Of a DNA stretch of 64,000 nucleotides, positions 10,659-20,533 are shown one piece after another; position 1 is the stretch's first letter, and each line of letters begins with the position of its first letter. The translations under genes and the position numbers were made by a program. The notes below the pieces were generated by a model, which was given only the letters and a program-made list of their open reading frames with translations, searched no databases and was not told where the DNA came from. Source of the DNA: Pseudomonas syringae (lineage in GTDB: Bacteria; Pseudomonadota; Gammaproteobacteria; Pseudomonadales; Pseudomonadaceae); the NCBI RefSeq assembly GCF_001698815.1, contig NZ_LGSI01000005.1, forward strand, positions 1 to 64,000. Direction: 5' to 3'.

Positions 10659-12581
10659 ATGAGTATTTTTAGCCACTTCCAACAACGCTTTGAATCGACA
10701 CGCCAGGAGGAGCTCTCCTTACAGGAGTATCTAGAGCTCTGTAAACAGGATCGCAGCGCATACGCGTCTGCGGCAGAACGCCTCTTGCTGGCCATTGGCG
10801 AACCGGAGCTGGTCGACACGTCGGTCAATTCTCGGTTATCGAGAATCTTCTCCAACAAAGTGATCCGTCGCTATCCTGCCTTTGCCGACTTCCACGGGAT
10901 GGAAGAATGCATTGATCAGATCGTGTCGTATTTCCGCCATGCCGCTCAGGGCCTGGAAGAGAAAAAACAAATCCTGTATCTGCTCGGCCCGGTCGGTGGC
11001 GGCAAGTCATCGCTGGCTGAAAAACTCAAACAACTGATCGAAAAAGTGCCGTTCTACGCCATCAAGGGCTCGCCGGTTTTCGAGTCGCCGCTGGGGCTGT
11101 TCAACGCCACTGAAGACGGGGCGATTCTCGAGGAAGACTTTGGTATTCCCCGACGCTACCTGAGCACCATCATGTCGCCTTGGGCGACCAAGCGTCTGGC
11201 TGAGTTCGGGGGCGACATCAGCCAGTTCAAAGTCGTAAAACTCTATCCATCCATCCTCAATCAAATCGCCGTCGCCAAAACCGAACCAGGTGACGAGAAC
11301 AACCAGGATATTTCCGCGCTGGTCGGCAAGGTCGATATCCGCAAGCTGGAAGAATTCCCGCAAAACGATGCCGACGCCTACAGCTACTCAGGCGCACTCT
11401 GCCGGGCCAACCAGGGCCTGATGGAATTCGTCGAAATGTTCAAGGCGCCGATCAAGGTGCTGCACCCACTGCTCACCGCCACCCAGGAGGGTAACTACAA
11501 CAGCACCGAAGGCCTGGGCGCGATTCCGTTCACCGGCATCTTGCTGGCCCACTCCAACGAATCGGAATGGCACAGCTTCCGCAACAACAAGAACAACGAA
11601 GCCTTCATCGACCGTATCTACATCGTGAAGGTGCCGTACTGCCTGCGCGTCAGCGACGAGATCAAAATCTACGACAAGCTGCTGTTCAACAGCTCGCTGT
11701 CCAAGGCCCACTGCGCACCCGACACCCTGAAAATGCTTGCGCAGTTCACCACTTTGTCGCGCCTTAAAGAGCCGGAAAACTCCAACATCTACTCCAAGAT
11801 GCGCGTGTACGACGGCGAGAACCTCAAGGACACCGATCCAAAGGCCAAGTCGATCCAGGAATACCGCGACAACGCTGGCGTCGATGAGGGCATGAACGGC
11901 CTTTCCACGCGTTTCGCGTTCAAGATTCTCTCCAAGGTCTTCAACTTCGACCCGCACGAAATCGCCGCCAACCCGGTGCACTTGCTGTACGTACTCGAAC
12001 AGCAGATCGAGCAGGAACAGTTCCAGGCCGAAACCCGCGAGCGCTATCTGCGCTTCATCAAGGAATATCTGGCGCCGCGCTACATCGAGTTCATCGGCAA
12101 GGAAATCCAGACTGCGTACCTTGAGTCCTACAGCGAATACGGCCAGAACATCTTCGACCGCTACGTGCTTTACGCCGACTTCTGGATTCAGGATCAGGAA
12201 TACCGCGATCCGGAGACCGGAGAAATCCTCAACCGCGTGGCATTGAACGAAGAACTGGAAAAAATCGAGAAACCGGCCGGGATCAGCAATCCGAAGGATT
12301 TCCGCAACGAGATCGTCAACTTCGTATTGCGTGCCCGCGCCAACAACAATGGCAAAAATCCAACCTGGCTCAGTTACGAGAAGCTGCGTGTCGTGATCGA
12401 GAAGAAAATGTTCTCCAACACCGAGGACTTGCTGCCGGTCATCAGCTTCAACGCCAAAGCCAGCAAAGAGGATCAACAGAAACACAACGACTTCGTTACC
12501 AGAATGGTCGAGCGGGGCTACACCGACAAACAGGTACGGCTTCTTTCCGAATGGTACCTACGGGTCCGGAAGTCGCAGTGA
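10659..12581 (+). CDS. prkA: PrkA-family serine protein kinase / AAA ATPase (YeaG)
   Basis: 640 aa, the usual length of this family. An N-terminal PrkA AAA domain has the P-loop GPVGGGKSS at 110-118 and a Walker-B-like region further on; the C-terminal half is the PrkA kinase-like domain. E. coli YeaG is needed for survival under nitrogen starvation and in stationary phase; Bacillus PrkA affects sporulation. Whether it acts mainly as a kinase or as an AAA protease-like machine is debated. It is followed by yeaH and spoVR on the same strand, the conserved three-gene stress operon. Confidence 0.95.
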   Translation: MSIFSHFQQRFESTRQEELSLQEYLELCKQDRSAYASAAERLLLAIGEPELVDTSVNSRLSRIFSNKVIRRYPAFADFHGMEECIDQIVSYFRHAAQGLEEKKQILYLLGPVGGGKSSLAEKLKQLIEKVPFYAIKGSPVFESPLGLFNATEDGAILEEDFGIPRRYLSTIMSPWATKRLAEFGGDISQFKVVKLYPSILNQIAVAKTEPGDENNQDISALVGKVDIRKLEEFPQNDADAYSYSGALCRANQGLMEFVEMFKAPIKVLHPLLTATQEGNYNSTEGLGAIPFTGILLAHSNESEWHSFRNNKNNEAFIDRIYIVKVPYCLRVSDEIKIYDKLLFNSSLSKAHCAPDTLKMLAQFTTLSRLKEPENSNIYSKMRVYDGENLKDTDPKAKSIQEYRDNAGVDEGMNGLSTRFAFKILSKVFNFDPHEIAANPVHLLYVLEQQIEQEQFQAETRERYLRFIKEYLAPRYIEFIGKEIQTAYLESYSEYGQNIFDRYVLYADFWIQDQEYRDPETGEILNRVALNEELEKIEKPAGISNPKDFRNEIVNFVLRARANNNGKNPTWLSYEKLRVVIEKKMFSNTEDLLPVISFNAKASKEDQQKHNDFVTRMVERGYTDKQVRLLSEWYLRVRKSQ

Positions 12582-12584
12582 AGC

Positions 12585-12689
12585 AGCTGCAAGCTTCTAG
12601 CTACAGGCTGCAAGGGAAAAGCGGTTGAGTCCCGGACTTGGGAGTTGACGGCGCATTCGCTTGCAGCTTGAGGCTTACGACTTGAAGCT
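12585..12689. repeat. REP-type inverted repeat inside the prkA-yeaH-spoVR operon
   Basis: The left arm (12585-12614, containing AGCTGCAAGCTTCTAGCTAC) and the right arm (12660-12689, containing CTTGCAGCTTGAGGCTTACG) are roughly complementary and can form a long imperfect hairpin. Their AGCTTGCAGC-rich sequence is a widespread Pseudomonas intergenic repeat. It fills nearly the whole gap between prkA and yeaH, ending four bases before the yeaH RBS (CCGGAGG). Confidence 0.7.
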
Positions 12690-12703
12690 CCCCGGAGGGG
12701 CCT

Positions 12704-13975
12704 ATGAGCTATGTGATCGACCGACGTCTCAATGGCAAGAACAAGAGCACGGTGAACCGCCAGCGGTTTTTGCGGCGCTACCGTGACCACATCAAAAAAG
12801 CAGTTGAAGAAGCCGTCAGCCGGCGCTCCATCACTGACATGGAGCACGGCGAACAAATCAGCATTCCGGGTCGCGACATTGACGAGCCGGTGCTTCACCA
12901 TGGTCGTGGCGGCAAGCAGACGGTGGTCCATCCCGGCAACAAAGAATTCACCACCGGCGAACATATCGCTCGCCCACAAGGTGGCGGTGGCGGCAAAGGC
13001 CCAGGCAAGGCGAGCAATTCCGGCGAAGGCATGGATGAGTTCGTATTCCAGATCACTCAGGAAGAGTTTCTGGAATTCATGTTCGAAGATCTCGAACTAC
13101 CCAATCTGGTTAAACGCAATCTGACCGGGACCGACACGTTCAAGACAGTCCGGGCCGGTATCAGCAATGAGGGCAATCCCTCGCGCATCAATATCATCCG
13201 CACCTTGCGTTCAGCCCATGCGCGACGCATCGCGCTGTCCGGCAGCAGCCGTGGCAAGCTTAAGGAAGCAATCAGCGAACTTGAGCGCATGAAGCGCGAA
13301 GAACCGGATAATTTCGGCGACATTCAAGAGCTGGAAGTCGAAATCGAAAGGCTGCGGGCGCGGATCAAACGGGTGCCCTACCTGGACACCTTCGACCTCA
13401 AATACAACCTGCTGGTCAAACAGCCCAACCCTAGCTCCAAGGCTGTGATGTTCTGCCTGATGGACGTTTCCGGGTCCATGACCCAGGCGACCAAGGACAT
13501 CGCCAAGCGCTTCTTCATCCTGCTGTATCTGTTCCTGAAACGGAATTACGACAAGATTGAAGTGGTGTTCATCCGCCACCACACCAGCGCCCGGGAAGTC
13601 GACGAAGAAGAGTTCTTCTATTCACGAGAAACCGGCGGCACCATCGTTTCCAGCGCATTGAAACTGATGCAGGAGATCATGGCTGAACGCTATCCAACCA
13701 ACGAATGGAATATCTACGCCGCCCAGGCCTCGGACGGCGACAACTGGAACGACGATTCGCCAATCTGCCGCGAAATTCTGATCAAGCAAATCATGCCGTT
13801 TGTGCAGTACTACACTTACGTGGAAATTACCCCACGGGAACATCAGGCCTTGTGGTTCGAATACGAGCGCATCGGCGAAGCCTTTGCCGATACGTTTGCC
13901 CAGCAGCAGCTGGTCTCTGCCGGTGATATCTATCCGGTATTCCGTGAACTCTTCCAGCGCAGGTTAGTGACATGA
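12704..13975 (+). CDS. yeaH: YeaH/YhbH family protein with von Willebrand A domain
   Basis: 423 aa, DUF444 family. The N-terminus is basic and glycine-rich (about residues 60-110, a run with [10 protein letters not shown]). A charged helical segment (about 185-225) and then a VWA-like domain follow, with the metal-binding MIDAS phrase DVSGSMTQ near 253-260. The Bacillus and E. coli relatives are co-expressed with PrkA/YeaG and are thought to act with it. A strong RBS GGAGGGG lies upstream. The stop overlaps the spoVR ATG by 4 bases. Confidence 0.93.
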   Translation: MSYVIDRRLNGKNKSTVNRQRFLRRYRDHIKKAVEEAVSRRSITDMEHGEQISIPGRDIDEPVLHHGRGGKQTVVHPGNKEFTTGEHIARPQGGGGGKGPGKASNSGEGMDEFVFQITQEEFLEFMFEDLELPNLVKRNLTGTDTFKTVRAGISNEGNPSRINIIRTLRSAHARRIALSGSSRGKLKEAISELERMKREEPDNFGDIQELEVEIERLRARIKRVPYLDTFDLKYNLLVKQPNPSSKAVMFCLMDVSGSMTQATKDIAKRFFILLYLFLKRNYDKIEVVFIRHHTSAREVDEEEFFYSRETGGTIVSSALKLMQEIMAERYPTNEWNIYAAQASDGDNWNDDSPICREILIKQIMPFVQYYTYVEITPREHQALWFEYERIGEAFADTFAQQQLVSAGDIYPVFRELFQRRLVT

Positions 13976-15531
13976 CCGCTAGAGAGCAGAAGCGCCAACC
14001 CCTCTCCACGGGTTCAGAGTGGACATTCGAACTCATCCAGGCCTATGACCGCGAGATCAGCCGTATTGCGGACCGCTACGCCCTGGATACCTACCCCAAC
14101 CAGATTGAAGTCATCACGGCTGAACAGATGATGGACGCCTATGCCTCGGTGGGGATGCCGTTGGGCTATCACCACTGGTCCTACGGCAAGCACTTCCTGA
14201 GCACGGAAAAATCCTACTCACGCGGCCAGATGGGTCTGGCCTATGAAATCGTCATCAACTCCGATCCGTGCATCGCTTATCTGATGGAAGAAAACACCAT
14301 CTGCATGCAAGCCCTGGTCGTGGCCCACGCCTGCTATGGCCACAACAGCTTCTTCAAAGGCAATTACCTGTTTCGCACCTGGACCGACGCCAGCTCGATC
14401 ATCGATTACCTGGTGTTTGCCAAGCAGTACATCATGCAATGCGAAGAGCGCCACGGCATCGACGCCGTCGAGGATCTGCTCGATTCCTGCCATGCCCTGA
14501 TGAATTACGGCGTCGACCGTTACAAGCGCCCTTATCCGATCTCGGCGGAAGAAGAACGTCGTCGCCAGAAGGATCGTGAAGAGCATCTGCAGAAACAGAT
14601 CAACGATCTGTGGCGCACCATTCCGAAAAGCGCGGACAAATACAGCAAGGAGGACAACGCACGCTTCCCTGCCGAGCCGCAGGAAAACATTCTGTATTTC
14701 ATCGAAAAACACGCGCCATTGCTGGAGCCCTGGCAGCGTGAGGTCGTGCGAATCGTGCGCAAGATCGCGCAGTATTTCTATCCGCAGCGCCAGACCCAGG
14801 TGATGAACGAAGGCTGGGCAACGTTCTGGCATTACACTCTGATGAATGACTTGTATGACGAAGGCCTGGTGACTGACGGCTTCATGATGGAGTTTCTGAC
14901 GTCCCACACCAGCGTTGTCTATCAACCCGGCTTCGACAGTCCGTACTACAGCGGGATCAACCCCTATACCCTCGGTTTTGCGATGTATCGCGACATCCGG
15001 CGGATCTGCGAGGAGCCCACCGAAGAGGATCGCCACTGGTTCCCCGACATTGCCGGCACCGATTGGCTGACCGCAGTGAAGTTCGCCATGAGCAGCTTCA
15101 AGGACGAGAGTTTCATCCTGCAATACCTGTCGCCCAAGGTCATCCGTGACCTGAAGCTGTTCAGCATCATGGATGACGATCAGAAAGACGATCTGCTGGT
15201 GCCTGCGATCCATGACGAACCCGGCTACCGGATTATTCGTGAAACCCTGGCGGCCCAGTACAACCTGGGCAATCGCGAACCCAACATCCAGATCTACAGC
15301 ATTGATCGCCGTGGCGACCGGTCACTGACATTGCGCCACCAGCAACACGACCGTAAACCATTGGGCGACTCGACCGACGAGGTACTCAAACATTTGCATA
15401 GGCTATGGGGTTTCGATATTCATCTGGAAACCGTGCAAGGCGACCAGATCGTGAAGACTCATCACGTGCCACCCCGGGGCGAGCACGACAGTGAATATCC
15501 CCGGCTTGATTTGGCGGTAGTTCACCTCTAG
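13972..15531 (+). CDS. spoVR: SpoVR family protein (YcgB-like)
   Basis: 519 aa, full length for the family. Typical phrases: [12 protein letters not shown], a His-rich [20 protein letters not shown], and [17 protein letters not shown]. In Bacillus SpoVR affects the spore cortex; in non-sporulating proteobacteria it is a conserved stress-associated protein of unknown biochemistry that occurs with PrkA and YeaH. Conserved histidines and acidic residues suggest a metal-binding site, but this is inference. Translationally coupled to yeaH (ATGA). Confidence 0.94.
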   Translation: MTAREQKRQPLSTGSEWTFELIQAYDREISRIADRYALDTYPNQIEVITAEQMMDAYASVGMPLGYHHWSYGKHFLSTEKSYSRGQMGLAYEIVINSDPCIAYLMEENTICMQALVVAHACYGHNSFFKGNYLFRTWTDASSIIDYLVFAKQYIMQCEERHGIDAVEDLLDSCHALMNYGVDRYKRPYPISAEEERRRQKDREEHLQKQINDLWRTIPKSADKYSKEDNARFPAEPQENILYFIEKHAPLLEPWQREVVRIVRKIAQYFYPQRQTQVMNEGWATFWHYTLMNDLYDEGLVTDGFMMEFLTSHTSVVYQPGFDSPYYSGINPYTLGFAMYRDIRRICEEPTEEDRHWFPDIAGTDWLTAVKFAMSSFKDESFILQYLSPKVIRDLKLFSIMDDDQKDDLLVPAIHDEPGYRIIRETLAAQYNLGNREPNIQIYSIDRRGDRSLTLRHQQHDRKPLGDSTDEVLKHLHRLWGFDIHLETVQGDQIVKTHHVPPRGEHDSEYPRLDLAVVHL

Positions 15532-15639
15532 GAGCCAGATCCGCCAGCGTGCTTTTCTGAACGCTGGCTGATATTGATTAGGTTTTACCTCCGCGAGGGC
15601 GACGCAAGGTTTATCCTGTCGCGCTTACGGAGGTTTTTT

Positions 15640-16869
15640 ATGCAGATTTATAAAGTTGGCGGCGCCGTTCGCGATCGCCTACTGGGGAAACCCGTTACCG
15701 ATGTCGATTGGGTCGTGGTTGGCGCGACCACTGAAGAAATGCTGATCAAGGGTTATCGCCCGGTCGGCACCGATTTCCCGGTGTTTCTGCACCCGCTTAC
15801 CGGTGAGGAATACGCCCTCGCCCGCACCGAACGCAAAAGCGGACGCGGTTATGGCGGCTTCGTTTTTCATGCCAGCCCGGAAGTCACCCTCGAAGAAGAT
15901 TTGATCCGCCGCGACCTTACAATCAACGCCATTGCCGAAGACAAAGACGGCAATCTGACCGATCCTTACGGCGGCCAACACGACCTTGAAGGGCGAATTT
16001 TACGTCACGTATCTCCGGCGTTCGCCGAAGATCCGTTGCGTGTGTTGCGCGTCGCACGCTTTGCCGCGCGCTATGCACCAGACGGTTTCAGCATCGCCCC
16101 AGAGACCATGGAGTTGATGCGCCAACTGAGCGCATCAGGGGAACTTGAAGCGCTGACACCCGAACGCAGCTGGAAAGAAATCTCCCGCGCACTCATGGAA
16201 AGCCAGCCTCAGGTGTTCATCGAAGTGCTGCGTGAATGCGGCGCGCTGAAAGAGCTGCTGCCGGAAATCGACGCGCTGTTCGGCGTCCCGCAGCCGGAGG
16301 CCCACCATCCCGAAATCGACACGGGCGTGCATGTCCTCAGCGTTCTGCAACAAGCCGCCAAACACCAACAACCGCTGAGCGTACGCTGGGCGTGCCTGCT
16401 GCACGACGTCGGTAAAGGCCTGACGCCGGAGGCCGACTGGCCACGGCATATCGCCCATGAACACACTGGCCTGCGCCTGATCAAGGCCATGAACACGCGC
16501 TTTCGGGTACCCAGGGAATGTCAGGAACTGGCGTTGCTGGTCGGGCAATATCACACCCATGGCCACCGCGCCCTTGAACTGAAACCCTCGACCTTGCTGG
16601 ACCTGCTGCACAGCTTCGACGTCTATCGCCGCCCGCAACGCTTCGAAGATTTCATCGTGGCTTGCGAGATGGACGCGCGGGGACGTCACGGCTTCGAGGA
16701 GCGTAGTTATCCACAAGCCGATTACCTGCGCGGCTCGGCCCAGGCGGCACGCGCTGTTTCGGTCCAGCCATTACTGGAGAAAGGCCTTAAGGGCCAGGAA
16801 CTGGGCGAAGCACTCAAGGTAGAGCGGCTGGATGCGCTGAAGATTTACAAGGCGGAGTACAACAGCTGA
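15640..16869 (+). CDS. cca: Multifunctional CCA-adding tRNA nucleotidyltransferase
   Basis: 409 aa. The N-terminus [13 protein letters not shown] followed by DVDWVVVG carries the class II nucleotidyltransferase Gly-rich loop and metal-binding carboxylates. An HD domain is present with LLHDVGKG near residues 253-260, as in the gammaproteobacterial form that adds CCA and also has phosphatase and phosphodiesterase activities. The frame is open for 22 codons upstream, but the ATG at 15640 has a GGAGG at 15629-15633 and matches the family start. A REP doublet follows immediately. Confidence 0.95.
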   Translation: MQIYKVGGAVRDRLLGKPVTDVDWVVVGATTEEMLIKGYRPVGTDFPVFLHPLTGEEYALARTERKSGRGYGGFVFHASPEVTLEEDLIRRDLTINAIAEDKDGNLTDPYGGQHDLEGRILRHVSPAFAEDPLRVLRVARFAARYAPDGFSIAPETMELMRQLSASGELEALTPERSWKEISRALMESQPQVFIEVLRECGALKELLPEIDALFGVPQPEAHHPEIDTGVHVLSVLQQAAKHQQPLSVRWACLLHDVGKGLTPEADWPRHIAHEHTGLRLIKAMNTRFRVPRECQELALLVGQYHTHGHRALELKPSTLLDLLHSFDVYRRPQRFEDFIVACEMDARGRHGFEERSYPQADYLRGSAQAARAVSVQPLLEKGLKGQELGEALKVERLDALKIYKAEYNS

Positions 16870-16885
16870 GAACGTGTACAGCTCC

Positions 16886-16988
16886 GTTGGAGCGAGCGGG
16901 CGGCGATTCCGACTTGCCCGCGAACCAGACGCCTCGATGGACCAGATCCACCACGTTATCGTTCTTCGCGGGCAAGCCTCGCTCCAAC
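16886..16988. repeat. REP doublet (GTTGGAGCGAGGCTTGCCCGCGAA family)
   Basis: The left arm starts GTTGGAGCGAG at 16886 but is split by about 16 extra bases before CTTGCCCGCGAA; the right arm is intact at 16965-16988. Other copies: 33459-33482 (single arm), 50973-51061, 51718-51806 and 62623-62710. The loop closely resembles that of the 62623 copy. It lies between the convergent genes cca and folK and could serve as their terminator. Confidence 0.8.
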
Positions 16989-16998
16989 AGAATCGTAT

Positions 16999-17535
16999 TT
17001 ATTGCCGGGGAAACGCCTGCAACAACCCTTCCGGCGTCAACTGCCCGCCCCGCCATTCGAACGCCACCGGCCACAATTCTTGCTCGATCTGCGCATCTGC
17101 CCACAGCTTCTCGAATGAGATGCCTACACCAGGATGCGAACGATCCGCCGCAATCAGCGACAAAGGCCACAGCACGAAAGCATTTTTGAGAATCTCGGCC
17201 CGAGGCAGGATCAAACCGTCGAAGTTGCCGACTTGATCGCCGTACAGCAACACATCGATATCCAGCGGCAAACCCTTGCGCTCCGGGGCGTAGCGGCCAT
17301 TGTCGGCTTCGATGAATTTCAGGCGGCGGTCCAGTTCCATCAAGGGCAGATCGGTCAGACCGGTCACCACCAGATTGAAAAACGGGCCGCTCTTGATGCC
17401 CACCGGCAGGCTCTCGAACACCGGCGAGCAAGTGATTTCGCTGACGAATCCGTCCAGCGCTTCGAGCCCCGCAACCAGGTGCTTTTCGCGCTCGATGTTA
17501 CTGCCGAGACCTAGGTAAATCCGGGTTAGCGACAT
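16999..17535 (-). CDS. folK: 2-amino-4-hydroxy-6-hydroxymethyldihydropteridine pyrophosphokinase
   Basis: 178 aa. Opens [11 protein letters not shown], and shows the HPPK pattern FNLVVTG followed by [12 protein letters not shown] and the metal-binding [12 protein letters not shown]. It transfers pyrophosphate from ATP to 6-hydroxymethyl-dihydropterin in folate synthesis. The ATG at 17535 gives a 10-base overlap with folB; an open stretch of 25 codons further upstream lies inside folB and has no family similarity. The folB-folK pair beside plsY and tsaD is the standard Pseudomonas arrangement. Confidence 0.92.
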   Translation of the reverse strand: MSLTRIYLGLGSNIEREKHLVAGLEALDGFVSEITCSPVFESLPVGIKSGPFFNLVVTGLTDLPLMELDRRLKFIEADNGRYAPERKGLPLDIDVLLYGDQVGNFDGLILPRAEILKNAFVLWPLSLIAADRSHPGVGISFEKLWADAQIEQELWPVAFEWRGGQLTPEGLLQAFPRQ

Positions 17536-17879
17536 CCGCGCTCGATCTCCACGCCCACACCAGAAGCTGCCGCAACAGCGCCGGGCTTGGTCAGCTTGAG
17601 GTGCAACCAAGGGATATTGAATTCGCTCATCAGCACTTCGGCCAAACGCTCGGCGAAGGTCTCGACCAACTGGAACTGTGCCTGCTCGGCAAATGCCTGA
17701 ATGCGCGTCGAGACGCTGGCGTAGTCGAGCGCCTTGCTCAGATCATCGCCGGCAGCAGCGGGCCGGTTGTCCCAGCCGAAGCTCAGGTCCAGACGCAGGC
17801 ACTGGCGAATGCCGCGCTCCCAGTCATAGGCGCCGATCACCGTGTCAACTTCCAGACCTTCGATGAAAACTCTGTCCAA
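17526..17879 (-). CDS. folB: Dihydroneopterin aldolase FolB
   Basis: 117 aa from a TTG start at 17879 ([21 protein letters not shown]). An in-frame GTG five codons upstream exists, but GGAG of that stretch is about 10 bases before the TTG and family members begin MDRVFIEGL, so the TTG is preferred. Glu22 and the late Lys (LKLTKPGAV) correspond to catalytic positions of the fold. Produces the FolK substrate. Divergent from plsY, with only 75 bases between starts. Confidence 0.92.
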   Translation of the reverse strand: MDRVFIEGLEVDTVIGAYDWERGIRQCLRLDLSFGWDNRPAAAGDDLSKALDYASVSTRIQAFAEQAQFQLVETFAERLAEVLMSEFNIPWLHLKLTKPGAVAAASGVGVEIERGCR

Positions 17880-17954
17880 GCACTTACTCTCCACTGCACG
17901 ACAAGGGCGCGATGCGCCGTTAGAATCAGGGCTTCCTCGCCCGGAATGGTTAGC

Positions 17955-18524
17955 ATGTTTTGGTTACTGGCGATCTTCGCCTACCTGCTTGGCTCGCTGT
18001 CCTTCGCCATATTGCTCAGCCGCCTCACTGGCAGCCCGGACCCGCGTGCCAGTGGTTCCGGCAACGCCGGCGCCACCAACATGTTGCGCCTGGCCGGCAA
18101 GAAGCTTGCGATCCTCACCTTGATCGGCGACTTGTGCAAAGGCCTGATCCCGGTACTCATTGCCGGGCTTTGCGGCATGAATCCCCGGGAACAAGCCTGG
18201 ATCGGACTCTGCGCCGTGCTCGGCCATCTCTTCCCGCTGTACTTCCGCTTTCGCGGCGGCAAAGGCGTCGCCACGGCGGCCGGCATGCTGCTGGGCCTGT
18301 ATGCCCCGGCGGCGGCCCTGGCAATCAGCGCCTGGGCGCTGGTGTTCTACATGACCCGCACCAGCTCGCTGGCTGCGTTGATTGCGACGCCGCTGACCCT
18401 GCCACTGCTGGCCTGGAAAGAACCGCTGGCGCTGCTGCCCATGAGCGTGCTGACGCTACTGATCGTCTGGCGCCACCGAGGCAATCTACGCGACCTGTTC
18501 GCAGGGCGCGAACGGCATTTTTGA
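17955..18524 (+). CDS. plsY: Glycerol-3-phosphate acyltransferase PlsY
   Basis: 189 aa, several membrane segments. Contains the acyl-phosphate-dependent acyltransferase loops [12 protein letters not shown] (about residue 36) and [14 protein letters not shown] (about 97). It transfers an acyl group from acyl phosphate to the sn-1 position of glycerol-3-phosphate at the inner membrane. An upstream in-frame ATG at 17946 is possible; ATG 17955 gives the family's usual length. Convergent with tsaD, 40 bases apart, with no clear terminator seen. Confidence 0.95.
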   Translation: MFWLLAIFAYLLGSLSFAILLSRLTGSPDPRASGSGNAGATNMLRLAGKKLAILTLIGDLCKGLIPVLIAGLCGMNPREQAWIGLCAVLGHLFPLYFRFRGGKGVATAAGMLLGLYAPAAALAISAWALVFYMTRTSSLAALIATPLTLPLLAWKEPLALLPMSVLTLLIVWRHRGNLRDLFAGRERHF

Positions 18525-18564
18525 ATGCGCCCGGTGAACACCGCTCAGGTTGGCAAAGCGTGGC

Positions 18565-19590
18565 CTACAGCCCGGACAACTGCTCCATTGGCCAGCGCGC
18601 TTGCACCGTGATACTCAAATCTTCTTTCTGCCCGGCCTGTAAACGCTGGCAACCGGCAAAGGCGATCATCGCGCCGTTGTCGGTACAGAATTCAGGACGC
18701 GCATAAAACACATTGCCGTGCAGATCACCGAGCATTTTTTCCAGTGAGGTGCGCAGCGCCTTGTTCGCGCTGACGCCGCCAGCGATTACCAAGCGCTTCA
18801 TCCCGGCCTGTTTGAGGGCTCGCTTGCACTTGATGGTCAAAGTCTCCACCACCGCCGTCTGGAAGGCCAGCGAGATGTCGCAACGGGTTTGCTCGTTGTC
18901 GTCCCCAGCGCTTTGGCACTGCTGCCAGGTATTCAGGGCGGAGGTTTTCAAGCCGCTGAAGCTGAAATCCAGACCCGGCCGATCGGTCATGGGCCTTGGG
19001 AAGACGAAACGCCCCGCCACACCCTTGGTTGCCAATGCTGCGATCTCCGGACCACCGGGATATTGCATGCCCATCATCTTGGCAGTCTTGTCGAATGCCT
19101 CGCCTGCAGCGTCGTCCAGAGTATCGCCGAGCAGCTGATACAGGCCGATGCCATCAACGCGAACCAGCTGCGTATGACCACCGGAAACCAACAAAGCGAC
19201 GAACGGGAACTCGGGCGGCTGCTCTTCGAGCATCGGCGCCAGCAAATGGCCTTCCATGTGATGCACACCCAGCGCCGGAATGTCCCAGGCGAATGCGAGT
19301 GCCTGAGCACAGGAAGCGCCGACCAGCAACGCGCCTACAAGCCCCGGCCCTGCTGTGTATGCGATGGCATCGATATCTTCGGCGACCGCACCGGCGTCGG
19401 CCAGAACCTGACGAATCAGGGGCAGCATGCGCTTGACGTGATCACGCGAAGCCAGCTCTGGCACCACGCCACCGTAGGCGCGGTGCAAGTCGATCTGACT
19501 GAATAATGCATCGGAAAGCAGGCCGCGCTCACTGTCGTAGAGCGCGACGCCGGTTTCGTCGCAAGAAGTTTCTAATCCCAGTACTAGCAT
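18565..19590 (-). CDS. tsaD: tRNA threonylcarbamoyladenosine transferase subunit TsaD
   Basis: 341 aa. Opens [14 protein letters not shown] and carries [10 protein letters not shown] (about 110-118, metal-binding histidines), a GGHTQL loop, [11 protein letters not shown] and [10 protein letters not shown], with a late CTDNGAMIA. With TsaB and TsaE it forms t6A37 in tRNAs that read ANN codons. ATG at 19590. Divergent from rpsU across 198 bases, the classic tsaD/rpsU arrangement. Confidence 0.97.
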   Translation of the reverse strand: MLVLGLETSCDETGVALYDSERGLLSDALFSQIDLHRAYGGVVPELASRDHVKRMLPLIRQVLADAGAVAEDIDAIAYTAGPGLVGALLVGASCAQALAFAWDIPALGVHHMEGHLLAPMLEEQPPEFPFVALLVSGGHTQLVRVDGIGLYQLLGDTLDDAAGEAFDKTAKMMGMQYPGGPEIAALATKGVAGRFVFPRPMTDRPGLDFSFSGLKTSALNTWQQCQSAGDDNEQTRCDISLAFQTAVVETLTIKCKRALKQAGMKRLVIAGGVSANKALRTSLEKMLGDLHGNVFYARPEFCTDNGAMIAFAGCQRLQAGQKEDLSITVQARWPMEQLSGL

Positions 19591-19788
19591 GGGTTTGCGC
19601 CTTGTAGAGGCTGAATTCGAAGGCGCGCATAATAGTCGCCACCCAAGGCCCCGACCAGCGGTTTTCGATCAGAGGCTTTGCATTCCTCTCAATGAGGGGT
19701 TAACATCCGCAACCCTTAAAAACCGACGTACTTATGTGCAGTTTTTGCACGAGGCGTTGACCCCGGTAATAAATGAAGGTAGCTCTGG

Positions 19789-20004
19789 ATGCCAGCCGTC
19801 AAAGTTAAAGAGAACGAACCCTTCGACGTAGCTCTGCGTCGTTTCAAGCGCTCCTGCGAAAAAGCCGGTGTTCTGGCTGAAGTTCGTAGCCGCGAATTTT
19901 ACGAGAAGCCGACTTCTGAGCGTAAGCGTAAAGCAGCAGCCGCTGTTAAGCGTCACGCCAAGAAAGTACAGCGCGAACAGCGCCGCGCCGTTCGCCTGTA
20001 TTAA
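19789..20004 (+). CDS. rpsU: 30S ribosomal protein S21
   Basis: 71 aa, highly basic, matching bS21 throughout ([16 protein letters not shown] near the start and RRAVRLY at the end). It helps initiation on leadered mRNAs. It starts the macromolecular synthesis cluster rpsU-dnaG-rpoD, but here 529 bases separate it from dnaG, and the small GatB/YqeY-domain gene found between them in P. aeruginosa is absent. Confidence 0.97.
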
Positions 20005-20035
20005 TTTACAGACGTCCGTCGCAAGCTTCTGCAAC

Positions 20036-20055
20036 GCCCGGCCTCAAAGCCGGGC
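20036..20055 (+). terminator. Hairpin after rpsU
   Basis: GCCCGGC (20036-20042) pairs perfectly with GCCGGGC (20049-20055) around a CTCAAA loop, 31 bases after the rpsU stop. There is no T tract, so termination efficiency is uncertain; partial read-through to dnaG would fit the classic operon. Confidence 0.5.
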
Positions 20056-20056
20056 T

Positions 20057-20345
20057 AGCGGCAGTTAAAGCACAGCATAACGCTACATTGACTGAGGCTG
20101 TTTGAGTCGCACACGCGATCACATCCGGCATAAACACTCCGTCAAAGCACGTCCAGCCTGAATTCGGGCCACTTTGATTTCGTCGATACCGACGAGAGCA
20201 AATCAGGGTGCATGACGAGTATGCCTTGATGACCTTCGCAAGAAGTTCAGCCAAGGCAGCGTCCTTCTCGACCGCAGAGCGAAAACCGAGGCCGCAGGCC
20301 GACGTCCAACTCGCAGCCGCAGCCGAACACAAAAATACCAAGCCC
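20057..20345 (-). pseudogene. Possible decayed CobE/CbiG-C-like gene
   Basis: The 529-base gap between rpsU and dnaG has no intact gene that I recognise. On the minus strand, pieces in different frames read like a cobalamin-biosynthesis CobE/CbiG C-terminal domain in order: IFVFGCGCELD, then GLGFRSAVEKDAALAELL, then HPDLLSSVSTKS, then ACATQTASVNVALCCALTAA, which resembles the TGTGSVAEAAAL-type ending of the family. At least two frameshifts would be needed, so it would be a relic. The similarity is from memory and weak; it may be chance. The remaining part, 20346-20533, shows no feature that I can name. Confidence 0.3.
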
Positions 20346-20533
20346 CTGACTACCTGATCTAGATAGATACCCACAGGTGGATTTGCTGGCAGCTACTCTT
20401 CCAGATAATGATGAGTCGGCACTGGTGCTCAATGGCGCATGTCTTTCAGGCATGATCTGCCAACCAGCCAACCGTCGCTGTATTCTGGATTCGCCACGAT
20501 GTTCGCGGCGAAACGCTTGATGAAGAGAATTCC

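Noticed and set aside
20006..20374. Single intact 122-aa gene on minus between rpsU and dnaG
   Set aside because: The frame has no RBS, ends in the rpsU hairpin and reads partly out of phase with the CobE-like segments; treated as a possible relic, not a gene.
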